The notes under the pieces are model-generated. The model saw only the letters and a list, made by a program, of their open reading frames with translations, did not search any database and had not been told where the DNA came from. From Actinomadura viridilutea (lineage in GTDB: Bacteria; Actinomycetota; Actinomycetes; Streptosporangiales; Streptosporangiaceae), in NCBI GenBank assembly GCA_003001795.1, contig PVNI01000003.1, positions 248,001 to 312,000 of the forward strand: a stretch of 64,000 nucleotides of DNA, in the 5' to 3' direction. The position numbers and the translations under genes were made by a program. Every line of letters begins with the position of its first letter. Position 1 is the stretch's first letter. This document shows, one piece after another, positions 43,440-52,146 of the stretch.

Positions 43440-45772
43440 CGGGCCTCCAGGTTGATGACGATCTCGGCGGACGTGGCGTGGACGAGGGCGCCCTGCTCGT
43501 GCTCGACGAGCGCGCCGCCCTCCACGGAGGCGACGCCGCGCACCCCCACCAGCAGGACGTTCCACGATACGGCCGCGCCCCCGGGGAACTCGGCCGCCAC
43601 CCGGACCACCGCGCCGTCCCGGGAGGTGACGAACGACGCGGCGGTCCCCCCGCCGACCGGGGCGGGGATCTCGGTGGCGACGCGGGCGCCGTCGGCGAGC
43701 TCGTAGACCCGCAGCGTCACCCCGTCGGCGTGGTCGTAGTCGGGCCGGTCGTCCACCGCGCCCTCGGGGATCACCGCGCCGGGCCGCGCGAGCAGCGGCA
43801 GGCTGTCGAACCCGTGCCGCTCGCGCACCCAGCGCCCGCCGCGCACCTTCTCGCCCGTCAGGTAGTGCGTCCACACGCCGTCGGGCACGTAGTAGGCGAC
43901 CTCGCCGTCGGCGGAGAACACCGGCGCGACGAGCAGGTCGTCGCCCAGCATGTACTGCCGTTCCAGGTGGGTGCAGGCCGGGTCGTCGGGGAACTCCACC
44001 ACCATCGCGCGCATCATCGGCAGGCCCTCCTCGTACGCCTGCCGCGCCGCGCCCGCCAGGTACGGCATGAGCCGCATCTTCAACCGGGTGAAGCGGCGCA
44101 GGACGTCCACCGACTCCTCGTCGAACAGCCACGGGACCCGGTAGGAGTGGCTGCCGTGCAGGCGGCTGTGCGACGACAGCAGCCCGAAGGCGATCCACCG
44201 TTTGAACAGGGCGGGGTCGGGCGTCCCCTCGAAGCCCCCGATGTCGTGGCTCCAATAACCGAACCCGGACATGCCCAGCGACAGGCCGCCGCGCAGGCTC
44301 TCCCCCATCGCCTCGAACGTCGACTCGCAGTCGCCGCCCCAGTGCACGGGGAAACGCTGCGAGCCCGCGGTGGCGGACCGGGCGAACACCACCGCCTCGC
44401 CCTCGCCCCTCCGCTTGCGCAGCAATTCGAAAACCGTCTGGTTATAGAGGTAGGTGTAGTAGTTGTGGGCGCGCTCGGGGTCCGAGCCGTCGAAGAACTC
44501 CACGTCGGTGGGAATGCGTTCGCCGAAGTCGGTCTTGAAGCAGTCCACGCCCATGTCGAGCAGGGCGTCCAGCTTGGCGGCGTACCATTCCCGGGCCTCG
44601 GGGTTGGTGAAGTCGACCACCGCGCAGCCGGGCTGCCACTTGTCCCACTGCCACACGTCGCCGTTCGGCCGTTTCAACAGGTAGCCGTGCGCCTTGGCCT
44701 CCTCGAACAGCGGGGACCGCTGCCCGATGTACGGGTTGATCCACACGCAGATCCGCAGCCCGCGGTCCTTGAGGCGGCGCAGCATGCCGGGCGGATCGGG
44801 GAACACCCGCGGGTCCCATTCGAAATCGCACCACTGGAACTCGCGCATCCAGAAGCAGTCGAAATGGAACACGCTCAGCGGCAGGTCCCGCCGCGCCATC
44901 CCCTCGATGAAGGAGGTGACGGTCTCCTCGTCGTAGGAGGTGGTGAACGAGGTGGACAGCCACAGCCCGAACGACCAGTCCGGCACCCGCGCCGGCCGCC
45001 CCGTCAGCGCCGTGTACTTGCGCAGGATCTCCCGGGGCGTCGGCCCGTAGATCAGGTAGTAGCGCATCGACTGGCCCTCGACGCTGAACTGCGTGCGGGC
45101 CACCGACTCGGACGCCACCTCGAACGACACCCGGCCCGGGTGGTCGACGAACACCCCGTACCCGGCGTTGGTCAGGAAGAACGGGACGTTCTTGTACGCC
45201 TGCTCGCTGGCGGTGCCGCCGTCGGCGTTCCAGATGTCGACGGACTGGCCGTTCTTGACCAGCGGGCCGAACCGCTCGCCGAGCCCGTAGACGAAGTGGT
45301 CGACGCCGAGGTCGAGCTGCTCGCGCACGTAGTGGCGGCCGTCGTCGGTGTCGATGAGCGCCATGGCCTTGAAGCCGCTGCCGGTCAGCCGGCGCCCTCC
45401 GGCCAGGAAGTCCACCCGCCACTCGTCGCCGCGCGCCACCCGCACGGTCAGGTCCCCGGAGGTCAGGGCGGCCGCGTCGTCGTCCACGGTCACGGTCGCC
45501 TCGACGTCGGGGTCGGCGGCCACCTCGAACTCCGGGTGCGGCGCCCGCCCCCCGGCGAAGTGGGTGATGGTGACGCCGACGACGTCCCGCATGGGCGAGG
45601 AGCACGTCAGCGTCACCACCGGCCCCTTGAGCAGGTCGCCGCGGTGCCGGATGCGATGCGCGGGCGCGTGCACGACGAACGAGCCGGTTCCGGCGTCGAC
45701 GTCGAGCACCTGCGCCGGGTAGGACGCGTGGACGCCCTCGCGCATCATCCAGTAGCCGTCGGTGAACTTCAT
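43436..45772 (-). CDS. yicI: GH31 alpha-xylosidase (YicI type)
   Basis: A 778-residue cytoplasmic enzyme that removes non-reducing-end alpha-1,6-xylose from xyloglucan oligosaccharides or isoprimeverose. It starts [22 protein letters not shown], characteristic of YicI-type enzymes. The nucleophile is Asp415 ([11 protein letters not shown]) and the acid/base Asp481 (WGGDCEST), one position off Asp416 and Asp482 of E. coli YicI as I remember them. The [19 protein letters not shown] block supports xylosidase rather than glucosidase specificity. ATG overlaps the permease stop (ATGA) and its own TGA overlaps the GH1 start. This gene is the best marker that the locus targets xyloglucan. Confidence 0.93.
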   Translation of the reverse strand: MKFTDGYWMMREGVHASYPAQVLDVDAGTGSFVVHAPAHRIRHRGDLLKGPVVTLTCSSPMRDVVGVTITHFAGGRAPHPEFEVAADPDVEATVTVDDDAAALTSGDLTVRVARGDEWRVDFLAGGRRLTGSGFKAMALIDTDDGRHYVREQLDLGVDHFVYGLGERFGPLVKNGQSVDIWNADGGTASEQAYKNVPFFLTNAGYGVFVDHPGRVSFEVASESVARTQFSVEGQSMRYYLIYGPTPREILRKYTALTGRPARVPDWSFGLWLSTSFTTSYDEETVTSFIEGMARRDLPLSVFHFDCFWMREFQWCDFEWDPRVFPDPPGMLRRLKDRGLRICVWINPYIGQRSPLFEEAKAHGYLLKRPNGDVWQWDKWQPGCAVVDFTNPEAREWYAAKLDALLDMGVDCFKTDFGERIPTDVEFFDGSDPERAHNYYTYLYNQTVFELLRKRRGEGEAVVFARSATAGSQRFPVHWGGDCESTFEAMGESLRGGLSLGMSGFGYWSHDIGGFEGTPDPALFKRWIAFGLLSSHSRLHGSHSYRVPWLFDEESVDVLRRFTRLKMRLMPYLAGAARQAYEEGLPMMRAMVVEFPDDPACTHLERQYMLGDDLLVAPVFSADGEVAYYVPDGVWTHYLTGEKVRGGRWVRERHGFDSLPLLARPGAVIPEGAVDDRPDYDHADGVTLRVYELADGARVATEIPAPVGGGTAASFVTSRDGAVVRVAAEFPGGAAVSWNVLLVGVRGVASVEGGALVEHEQGALVHATSAEIVINLEAR

Positions 45773-46710
45773 TTGATGGCTCCAGCCGTGAGTCCGCGCG
45801 ACAACGTGCGCTGGAAGACGAGGAAGAAGACGACGGTCGGGATCAGTCCGAGCAGCGCCGCGGCGCTGGACATGGTGGCGTCCATGAGCCGCTGCCCGTG
45901 CAGCACGCCGAGCGCCACCGAGACCGTCTGATTGTCGTTGGACTGCAGGAAGACCAGGGGGATGAGGAACTCGTTCCAGGTCCAGATGAAGAAGAAGACC
46001 AGCAGGACCGACAGGGTCGGCCGCACCACCGGCACCACGACCCGCCACAGGATCTGCCAGCGGCCCGCGCCGTCGATCCGCGCCGCCTCCAGCAGCGGCC
46101 GCGGGAACGTCGACAGCACCGACGACAGCAGGTAGGTGCCGAACGCGCTCTGGATGACGGTGAACACGATGATCACGCCGAGCCGGGTGTCGTACAGCCC
46201 GACCTGCTTGGACAGGTAGAACAGCGGGTAGACCAGCGCCTCCTGCGGCAGCGTGTTGGCCATCAGCAGCGCGACCAGCACCCACATGCGGCCCTTGACC
46301 CGTCCGATGCCCAGGGCGTAGGCGTTGAGCACCGACAGCAGCACCGCGCCGACCGCGACCGACGCGCTGATCAGGAAGCTGTTGAACAGCACCCGGCCGA
46401 ACCCGACGCGCTCCCAGAAGTCCCGCATGCCGCCCAGGTAGAGGCCCTCGGGCGGCGCCAGCGGCCCGTTGGCGGTGTACTCCGCCGGCGTCTTCAGCGC
46501 GTTGAACACCACCACGACGAACGGGATCAGCATGATCCCGGCGAGCGCGGCCATGCCGACCAGCACCGCGTACGCCGACGGGCCGCGCCTGCGCCGCCGC
46601 GGCCGCCGTGCGGGCCGGCGCGCGCCGGCCGGGGGCGCGGCGGCCGCGCGGGCCGCCGCGGTCGTCGTCGCGGTCGTCGTCGCGCTTGTCGTCGCGTCGC
46701 CCGCGCTCAC
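45769..46710 (-). CDS. Carbohydrate ABC transporter permease (MalG type)
   Basis: A 313-residue inner-membrane permease. A Thr/Ala/Arg-rich cytoplasmic tail of about 45 residues precedes six predicted helices (first: AYAVLVGMAALAGIMLIPFVVVV). The EAA loop is EAARIDGAGRWQILWRVVVPVVRPTL, which contacts the ATPase. GTG 46710 overlaps the TGA of the other permease (GTGA); its stop overlaps the GH31 ATG. No ATPase gene is present in the locus, so a shared MsiK-type ATPase encoded elsewhere is likely, as in Streptomyces sugar transporters. Confidence 0.9.
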   Translation of the reverse strand: MSAGDATTSATTTATTTAAARAAAAPPAGARRPARRPRRRRRGPSAYAVLVGMAALAGIMLIPFVVVVFNALKTPAEYTANGPLAPPEGLYLGGMRDFWERVGFGRVLFNSFLISASVAVGAVLLSVLNAYALGIGRVKGRMWVLVALLMANTLPQEALVYPLFYLSKQVGLYDTRLGVIIVFTVIQSAFGTYLLSSVLSTFPRPLLEAARIDGAGRWQILWRVVVPVVRPTLSVLLVFFFIWTWNEFLIPLVFLQSNDNQTVSVALGVLHGQRLMDATMSSAAALLGLIPTVVFFLVFQRTLSRGLTAGAIK

Positions 46711-47666
46711 CGCTCCTCCCCCAGGTCGCGGCTCTGCACCCGCAGGAACACCACGGTCAGCGCCAGGATGATCAGCGTCAGCACGGTGGAGATGGCCGAG
46801 CCGTAGCCGACGTCGGTGCGTTCGAAGAAGTTGACGTAGGAGTAGTAGGACGGCACGTTCGTCGCCCCGCCCGGGCCGCCCTTCGTCAACACGAAGATGT
46901 GCGCGAACGCCTTGAGCGCGGCGATCGTCGTCCACAGCAGCACCACGAAGATCTCCGGTCGGATCTGCGGCAGCGTGATGTGGCGGAACCGCCGCGCCCA
47001 GGACGCCCCGTCGATCTCGGCCGCCTCGTACAGGGACGGGTCCACCCGCTGCAGCCCGGACATGAACACCACCAGCGGGAAGCCGATCTGCACCCAGACC
47101 ATCACCGCCATGACCGTCCACAGCGCGGTGGCCGGGTCGCCGAGCCAGTCGTGCGCCAGCGACCCGAGGCCGACCGCGTCCAGCAGCGCGTTGACGGCGC
47201 CGCTCTCGGGGTTGAGCAGCCAGCTCCACACGATCCCGGCGATGACGATCGGCAGCACCTGCGGCAGGTAGATGCAGGCCCGCAGCGCGCTGGCGGCGCG
47301 CGGCCCGAAGTGCCGGTCGATCAGGTCGGTGAGCACGGCGGCCAGCACCAGGCCCACCGCGGTCGGCACGATCGCCATGCCCACGACGACCAGGACGTTG
47401 TTGCGGAACGAGGCCCAGAACTCGCCGTCCTCGGCCAGCTCGGCGTAGTTGCCGAGGCCGATCCAGCGGGGCGCGCCGATGCCCTCCCACTCGGTGAAGC
47501 TGGTGTAGAGGTTCATCAGGAACGGCACGCCGATCACGGCGGTGAACAGCAGCACCCCGGGGACGAGGTACGGCAGGTAGGCCAGGCGCTCCCGGCCGGC
47601 TCGGGCCGCTTGGTCCGCTTGGCCCGCGCGGGACTTTCCGGCCGCCTTGGGGGCTTGCACGGTCAC
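46707..47666 (-). CDS. Carbohydrate ABC transporter permease (MalF type)
   Basis: A 319-residue permease with six predicted helices (first: LPYLVPGVLLFTAVIGVPFLMNLY) and the EAA loop EAAEIDGASWARRFRHITLPQIRPEI. The GTG at 47666 overlaps the TGA of the solute-binding gene, which rules out the longer upstream start at 47759. It forms the heterodimeric channel with the MalG-type permease, feeding oligosaccharides to GH31 and GH1. Confidence 0.9.
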   Translation of the reverse strand: MTVQAPKAAGKSRAGQADQAARAGRERLAYLPYLVPGVLLFTAVIGVPFLMNLYTSFTEWEGIGAPRWIGLGNYAELAEDGEFWASFRNNVLVVVGMAIVPTAVGLVLAAVLTDLIDRHFGPRAASALRACIYLPQVLPIVIAGIVWSWLLNPESGAVNALLDAVGLGSLAHDWLGDPATALWTVMAVMVWVQIGFPLVVFMSGLQRVDPSLYEAAEIDGASWARRFRHITLPQIRPEIFVVLLWTTIAALKAFAHIFVLTKGGPGGATNVPSYYSYVNFFERTDVGYGSAISTVLTLIILALTVVFLRVQSRDLGEER

Positions 47667-48946
47667 TTCGGCACGCCGCTGTCGTAGTCCTTCTTCAGGG
47701 CGCCGAGGACCTCGCCGGGCGAGTCGCCGTTCATCAGCTTCTGCCCGGCCGACACCCACTTGTCATAGAAGCCCGGGACCGGCCAGTCCGGGTAGTACGC
47801 CAGTCCGTTGTTCTTCGCCAGCGCGTCGAAGTTCTCGATGAGCCTCTTGACCTTCGGGTCCTTGATCGCCGACGGGTCGGCCGCCACGGGCACGCCGCCC
47901 GCGTCGCCCAGGGCGTTCTGGATGTTCTTCTTCATCGTGATGTCGATGAAGTCGTAGGCGAGCTTCTTGTTCTTGGAGCCCTTGGGGATCACCCACAGGT
48001 TGCCGCCCGAGCCGGGCGACATCGAGCCGCCGGGCCACAGCATGGTGTCCCAGTCGAAGCGGGCCTCCTTGGCCACGCGGCCGAACCACCAGGTGCCGGA
48101 GTACATCATCGGGAACTTGCCCTGCATGAACGCCACCCCGGCGTCCTCGGCCTTCAGGCTGACCGAGCTCTTGGCGATGTAGCCCTTCTTCACCCAGTCG
48201 GCGAACGTGGTCGCCCCGGCCGTCCACGCCGCGTCGGTGAGGTCGGCCTTGCCGGTGTAGCGCTGGTAGGCGTCCACCCACGCCCGGTCGGCCTTGTCGA
48301 GCGCGAGCTGGTAGATGTAGTGCTGCGCCATCACCTCGGCGCCCGCGTTGGCGAGCGGGGTGACGCCCTTGGCGACGAACTGGTCCATCGCCCGCAGCAG
48401 CTCGTCGTAGTCGGTCGGCACCTTCACGCCGTGCTTGGCGAACAGGTCCTTGTTGTAGTAGAGCAGCACGTACTCGGCGTAGTTGGGGACGCCGAACCAC
48501 CTGTCGCCGCCCATGACGCCCTTGGCGTCGTACTTCGAGGTGACGGCGATGTTCGGGCTGAGCAGCTTGTCCCAGCCGCGCTTGACGACCTCGTCGGTCA
48601 TGTCCTCCAGCAGCCCCTGCCGGGACAGCAGACCGGCCGTGGCGTTGCCCTTGTTGTACTCCAGGATGTCGGGCGCGTCCTTGGAGTTGAGCACCATCGG
48701 CGCGGTCTTCTGGATCTGCTCGAAGCCCTTCTCCTCGAACTTGACCTTCACCCCGGGGTGGGTCCGCTCGAACTCCTCGATGGCCTGCTTCCACGCCACG
48801 CCCATGGCGCTGTCGGGCGCCTCGTAGTGCCACAGCCGCAGCTCATTGGGGCTGGAGCCGTCGCCTCCGCCGCCGCAGGCGGCCAGCGCCAGCGAGCCGG
48901 CGGCGAGCGCGGCCAGCAGCGCCGCGCCCCTGCCTGTCCTGATCAT
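47663..48946 (-). CDS. Oligosaccharide-binding lipoprotein of ABC transporter
   Basis: A 427-residue family-1 solute-binding protein. Signal peptide with lipobox LALAAC (Cys at about 24) and a short GGGGDGSS linker. The mature part starts ELRLWHYEAPDSAMGVAWKQAIEEFERTHPGVKV and includes MYSGTWWFGRVAKEA and GGSMSPGSGGNLWVIPKGSKNKKLAYDF. GAGGAG lies upstream of the ATG. First gene of the binding protein-permease-permease-GH31-GH1 operon; the ligand is inferred to be a xyloglucan oligosaccharide. Its promoter region has one TCGAAGCGCTTCGA box and, further upstream, two CebR boxes. Confidence 0.9.
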   Translation of the reverse strand: MIRTGRGAALLAALAAGSLALAACGGGGDGSSPNELRLWHYEAPDSAMGVAWKQAIEEFERTHPGVKVKFEEKGFEQIQKTAPMVLNSKDAPDILEYNKGNATAGLLSRQGLLEDMTDEVVKRGWDKLLSPNIAVTSKYDAKGVMGGDRWFGVPNYAEYVLLYYNKDLFAKHGVKVPTDYDELLRAMDQFVAKGVTPLANAGAEVMAQHYIYQLALDKADRAWVDAYQRYTGKADLTDAAWTAGATTFADWVKKGYIAKSSVSLKAEDAGVAFMQGKFPMMYSGTWWFGRVAKEARFDWDTMLWPGGSMSPGSGGNLWVIPKGSKNKKLAYDFIDITMKKNIQNALGDAGGVPVAADPSAIKDPKVKRLIENFDALAKNNGLAYYPDWPVPGFYDKWVSAGQKLMNGDSPGEVLGALKKDYDSGVPK

Positions 48947-49077
48947 GGGTGCTCCTCACGGGGTGGGATCTCGCGGCTCCGCGGCCGGCGGCGCGAGCGG
49001 TCCGTCCGCGGAGACGCCGCGACCGCGACGGTCCGTGGCCGGCGCTCGGCCGGGGACGCGGACACCGGAAGGGGGTG

Positions 49078-49091
49078 TCGAAGCGCTTCGA
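49078..49091. promoter_or_regulatory. LacI-type operator TCGAAGCGCTTCGA before ABC transporter operon
   Basis: Perfect 14-bp palindrome 131 bp upstream of the binding-protein start; same 14-mer as at 7201 and in the 40694 palindrome. Confidence 0.7.
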
Positions 49092-49177
49092 TTGTGGGAT
49101 CGTAGACCCGCGTGACCTGGGACACAATAGGAGGCCCGCAGAAAATGCCTCGGATCGAGCTCGCCAAGGGGTGTGAT

Positions 49178-49191
49178 TGGGAGCGCTCCCA
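49178..49191. promoter_or_regulatory. CebR box TGGGAGCGCTCCCA
   Basis: Perfect 14-bp CebR-type operator 140 bp before the sigma-factor start and 231 bp before the divergent binding-protein start. It could act on either. Confidence 0.8.
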
Positions 49192-49317
49192 GGTTCGGCG
49201 GCGCGGCCGCGACCGGGCGGCCGCGCCGGCGCGCCGCTGTTACCCTCGGACGCCCAGCCAGGGATGATCAGGACGAACCCGACTCCGAAGGCGGTGGCGG
49301 CCGTGCCGCAGCACGCG

Positions 49318-49331
49318 TGGGAGCGCTCCCC
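49318..49331. promoter_or_regulatory. CebR box overlapping the sigma-gene ribosome site
   Basis: TGGGAGCGCTCCCC (13/14) ends directly before the ATG at 49332. Its GGGAG (49319-49323) is also the only plausible ribosome site, 8 bases from the start. In mRNA the palindrome could fold and hide it. Confidence 0.65.
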
Positions 49332-50438
49332 ATGAGCTCCACCGACGACGCGTTCGACCCGGCCCCCGACGAGCAGGCGGTCGAGGAGCGGGCCATCGAG
49401 GAGGGGACGCGCGGCACGGCGGCCGGGCGGGCGGCCGCGGCGCCCGGCGGGGCGCCGCGCGCGGCGCCGGACAGCCCGCAGCAGGGAGCACATGGCGGCC
49501 TTGCCGGTGCGGGCGGGCCGACGGCGCCGGCCGCCGGGGCCGAGGAGGCAGGCGCCGAGGCGGACGGTGAGGAAGCCGACGGCGGCGAGAGCGGCGACGG
49601 CGAGGTCGCGGTCGAGGAGGCGTTCCGGCGGGAGTTCCGGCTGTTCTTCGAGCGGCACCACCGCGACCTCGCCCGGCTGGCGCACCTGATGCTCGGCGAC
49701 CCGGACGCGGCCGACGACCTGGCCGCCGACGCGCTGGCCGCCGCCTGGCACCGCTGGGACCGGGTGCGCGGCTCCGATCACCCCCTGGCCTACGTCCGGC
49801 GGATCGTGCTGAACATGTGCCACAGCCGGATCCGCGCCCTGGTGCGCGAACGCGACCGGCTGGCGGCGATCGGCGCGACCGTCCAGGAGCACGCCGACGG
49901 GCCGGACGTGTCCGCCGTGCTGGACGTGCGCGCCGCGCTGCAGCGGCTGCCCGAGCGCAAGCGCGCCTGCGTCGTGCTGCGGTTCGCCTTCGACCTGTCG
50001 GAGAAGGAGACCGCCCGGGTGCTGGGCATCACGGTCGGCACCGTCAAGAGCCAGACGTCCAAGGGCGTCGCCGAGCTGCAGCGCGTGCTCGGCGGCCTGG
50101 AGCCGCCCCCGCCGAAGGGACGCGGCACTGAGAGGCCAGGTGGCGTGCGCGACGCCGACGCCTTTCCGGAGGACAGACGGTCCGCGGACGTGCATGCTAA
50201 AGAGGGCGGGCCCGCGGACGCGGGCGATGACGGCGGGCGGTCCGGCGACGGCGGCGGACGCTCCGGCACCCGGCACCCCGAGGCGATCCCGGCCGGCGCG
50301 GCACGGCCGGAGGAGGCCGCCTCCGACGCGAGGCGGCCGAGGGGCGGGCGCCCCGGCGGGGCGCAGCGCAGGCGCGGCGCGGTCGGCGTCCTGCTGGGTG
50401 CGGTCCGGGCGGGCGAACGGCCGCAGGAGGGCGCGTGA
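49332..50438 (+). CDS. ECF sigma factor (SigE family) with long disordered ends
   Basis: 368 residues, about twice the usual ECF length. An acidic low-complexity N-terminus (about 1-95) precedes sigma region 2 (about 97-165, FRREFRLFFERHHRDLARLAHLMLGDPDAADDLAADAL) and region 4 (about 190-250, LPERKRACVVLRFAFDLSEKETARVLGITVGTVKSQTSKG). A disordered Gly/Arg/Asp-rich tail of about 110 residues follows. The TGA overlaps the GTG of the membrane protein gene. The ATG abuts a near-perfect CebR box, with a second box 140 bp upstream. It is inferred to connect cellulose sensing with an alternative regulon; target promoters are unknown. Confidence 0.85.
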   Translation: MSSTDDAFDPAPDEQAVEERAIEEGTRGTAAGRAAAAPGGAPRAAPDSPQQGAHGGLAGAGGPTAPAAGAEEAGAEADGEEADGGESGDGEVAVEEAFRREFRLFFERHHRDLARLAHLMLGDPDAADDLAADALAAAWHRWDRVRGSDHPLAYVRRIVLNMCHSRIRALVRERDRLAAIGATVQEHADGPDVSAVLDVRAALQRLPERKRACVVLRFAFDLSEKETARVLGITVGTVKSQTSKGVAELQRVLGGLEPPPPKGRGTERPGGVRDADAFPEDRRSADVHAKEGGPADAGDDGGRSGDGGGRSGTRHPEAIPAGAARPEEAASDARRPRGGRPGGAQRRRGAVGVLLGAVRAGERPQEGA

Positions 50439-51439
50439 TGGGAGGTCGGGGGAACGATCCAGAACGCACCGAGGAGCTGCTGGCCCGGCTGCGGGACCGG
50501 CTGCGCGCGGAGGCCGAACGGCACGAGCCCGACCGCGAGCGGATCTGGGCGCGCATCGAGGCGGCGATGGACCGTCCCAATACGGCGGTCTCGGCGGGCG
50601 GCGCGCGCCTCGACGGCTCCGCGGAGGGCGTCCGCGCCGGGGCGGGCTCTGCGGCCCTCAGGGACGCGCTCGAGGACGGCACGGGCGCGGACGATCACGG
50701 AGACGTGCGCGGGGCGGCGCGGCACGGCGGCCGCCATGCCGCCGCGCCGGCGTACGGGCGCAGGCAGCGGTGGCTGCGCGTGGGGCTGGCGTCGCTGGCC
50801 ACGGCGGGCATCGTCGGCCTGACCTCGGGGGTGTTCTGGGGCTTCACCGACGGGGGCTCCGACCCGGCGGTGCCGTTGGCGGGGCGCAGCGGCGGCCTGT
50901 CGCCGTCCCCGCCGCCCTCGGGCGAGCCGTCCCGTCCGGGCGGCCCGGCCCCGCAGACGGACAGGAGGACGTCGGCGCCGTCCTCGCCGAGCCCGAGCCG
51001 TACCGCGTCGCCGTCCCGGCGCACCCCGTCCGACAGCGCCGAGCCCACGCGGCGGCAGGAGAAGGCGGCGTTCACGGCGAGCGGGTCGCTGGACCCCGAC
51101 AGCGGGGACCACTGGGCGCAGAACAACGTCGTGCTGCGCGTGCACGAGCCGCTGCGCGCGCTGGAGGTGACGGTCCGGGTGCGGCGCGACGGGAACGTGT
51201 CACCGGCGGGCTCGTGGCTGTCGCTGCCCAACGGCGACTTCCGGGCGTCCACCGACACGACGTCGGACGCCATCGTCTACTCGTGGACCCTGCTGCCCGG
51301 CCGCACCGTACGGCCGGGCTCGTACACGCTGGCGGCCCAGTACAACCGGACGTCCGCCCACGACCCGCGCAAGGACGCCTACACGGTGCGGGCGACGATG
51401 AAGGACGGCCCGTCCTCCGTCGCCGAAGGCCACTTCTGA
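50435..51439 (+). CDS. Single-pass membrane protein paired with the ECF sigma factor
   Basis: 334 residues from GTG 50435 (GGAGG 4 bases upstream; ATG 50438 possible). A short cytoplasmic helical region (ERTEELLARLRDRLRAEAERHEPDRERIWARIEAAM) may contact the sigma factor, but there is no HxxxCxxC zinc anti-sigma motif. One membrane helix is predicted at about 113-137 (WLRVGLASLATAGIVGLTSGVFW). Outside lie a Pro/Ser/Arg-rich stalk (about 150-210) and a beta-sandwich-like domain (about 212-330, HWAQNNVVLRVHEPLRALEVTVRVRRDG, SWTLLPGRTVRPGSYTLAAQYNR). The layout fits an anti-sigma or sensor with an extracellular ligand-binding domain, possibly for glycans. The fold is not proven. Confidence 0.75.
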   Translation: MMGGRGNDPERTEELLARLRDRLRAEAERHEPDRERIWARIEAAMDRPNTAVSAGGARLDGSAEGVRAGAGSAALRDALEDGTGADDHGDVRGAARHGGRHAAAPAYGRRQRWLRVGLASLATAGIVGLTSGVFWGFTDGGSDPAVPLAGRSGGLSPSPPPSGEPSRPGGPAPQTDRRTSAPSSPSPSRTASPSRRTPSDSAEPTRRQEKAAFTASGSLDPDSGDHWAQNNVVLRVHEPLRALEVTVRVRRDGNVSPAGSWLSLPNGDFRASTDTTSDAIVYSWTLLPGRTVRPGSYTLAAQYNRTSAHDPRKDAYTVRATMKDGPSSVAEGHF

Positions 51440-51472
51440 CCGCCGGCGTAAGGCGACGGGCCGTCCGGCGTG

Positions 51473-52135
51473 TCAGGCGTCTGCGAGACGGGCCGCGTAT
51501 CGGATGCCGCCCAGCAGATGGGCGCGGAACTCCGGCTCGGCGAACGCCTCGGCCGTGTGACCGAGCGCGGTGTAGAAGCAGCGGCCGCCGTCGATGTCGT
51601 GGCACCAGGCGAGCGGATGCGGGTCTCCCATGCGGCCGCCTTCGTAGCTGGACTCGTCCACGGTCAGCAGCACCCGGACGCGCGGGCTCGGCGGGGACGC
51701 GAAGTCGTACCACTCGTCGACGCGCACCCACGTGCGTCCCAGGTGGGCCGTGGCGGGATGGTCGTGGTCCGTGACGAGCAGCGTGGCGGGCTGGATCTGC
51801 GGGTGGCGCGCGAACCGCGCCCCGACCAGCTCGCCGTAGAACGGCCAGTCGTACTCGGCGTCGGCGGCGGCGTGCACTCCCGCGAAGCCGCCCCCGCCCC
51901 GCACGTACGACTCCAACGCCCGCCGGTGGGCGTCCTCGAAGAGCTGACCCGTGGTGCTGAGGAACACCAGCGCCCGGTAGCGGGCCAGGATGTCGGGCGC
52001 GAACAGCACGAGGTCATCGGTGACGTCCACCGTGAATCCGTGGGCGGCGCCCAGTTCGCGGACGGTCTCGGTGCCCACGGGGATCGAGTCGTGGCGGTAG
52101 CCCGCGGTCCTGGCGAAGACGAGCACCCTGGGCAT
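51473..52135 (-). CDS. ThuA-domain protein
   Basis: 220 residues with a class-I glutamine-amidotransferase-like fold of the ThuA family: MPRVLVFARTAGYRHDSIPVGTETV, LVFLSTTGQLFEDAHRRALESYV, GGGFAGVHAAADAEYDWPFYGELVGARF and the C-terminal GGRCFYTALGHTAEAF. ThuA domains occur in sugar-metabolism settings; their reaction is poorly defined. GGGAGG precedes the ATG. It lies 11 bp after the kinase gene and is the last gene of the LPMO-kinase-ThuA group. No signal peptide. Confidence 0.87.
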   Translation of the reverse strand: MPRVLVFARTAGYRHDSIPVGTETVRELGAAHGFTVDVTDDLVLFAPDILARYRALVFLSTTGQLFEDAHRRALESYVRGGGGFAGVHAAADAEYDWPFYGELVGARFARHPQIQPATLLVTDHDHPATAHLGRTWVRVDEWYDFASPPSPRVRVLLTVDESSYEGGRMGDPHPLAWCHDIDGGRCFYTALGHTAEAFAEPEFRAHLLGGIRYAARLADA

Positions 52136-52146
52136 GCCACCTCCCG

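Larger units (their letters stand above)
48947..49331. promoter_or_regulatory. Divergent control region with one xyloglucan and two CebR boxes
   Basis: The 385 bp between the binding-protein gene and the sigma gene contain TCGAAGCGCTTCGA at 49078, TGGGAGCGCTCCCA at 49178 and a 13/14 copy at 49318. No ORF is called in it. It is the only place in the window where both operator classes meet. Confidence 0.6.

Noticed and set aside
46707..47759. Longer start for the MalF-type permease at 47759
   Set aside because: The extension overlaps the binding-protein gene by about 95 bp; GTG 47666 overlaps its stop in the normal coupled manner.
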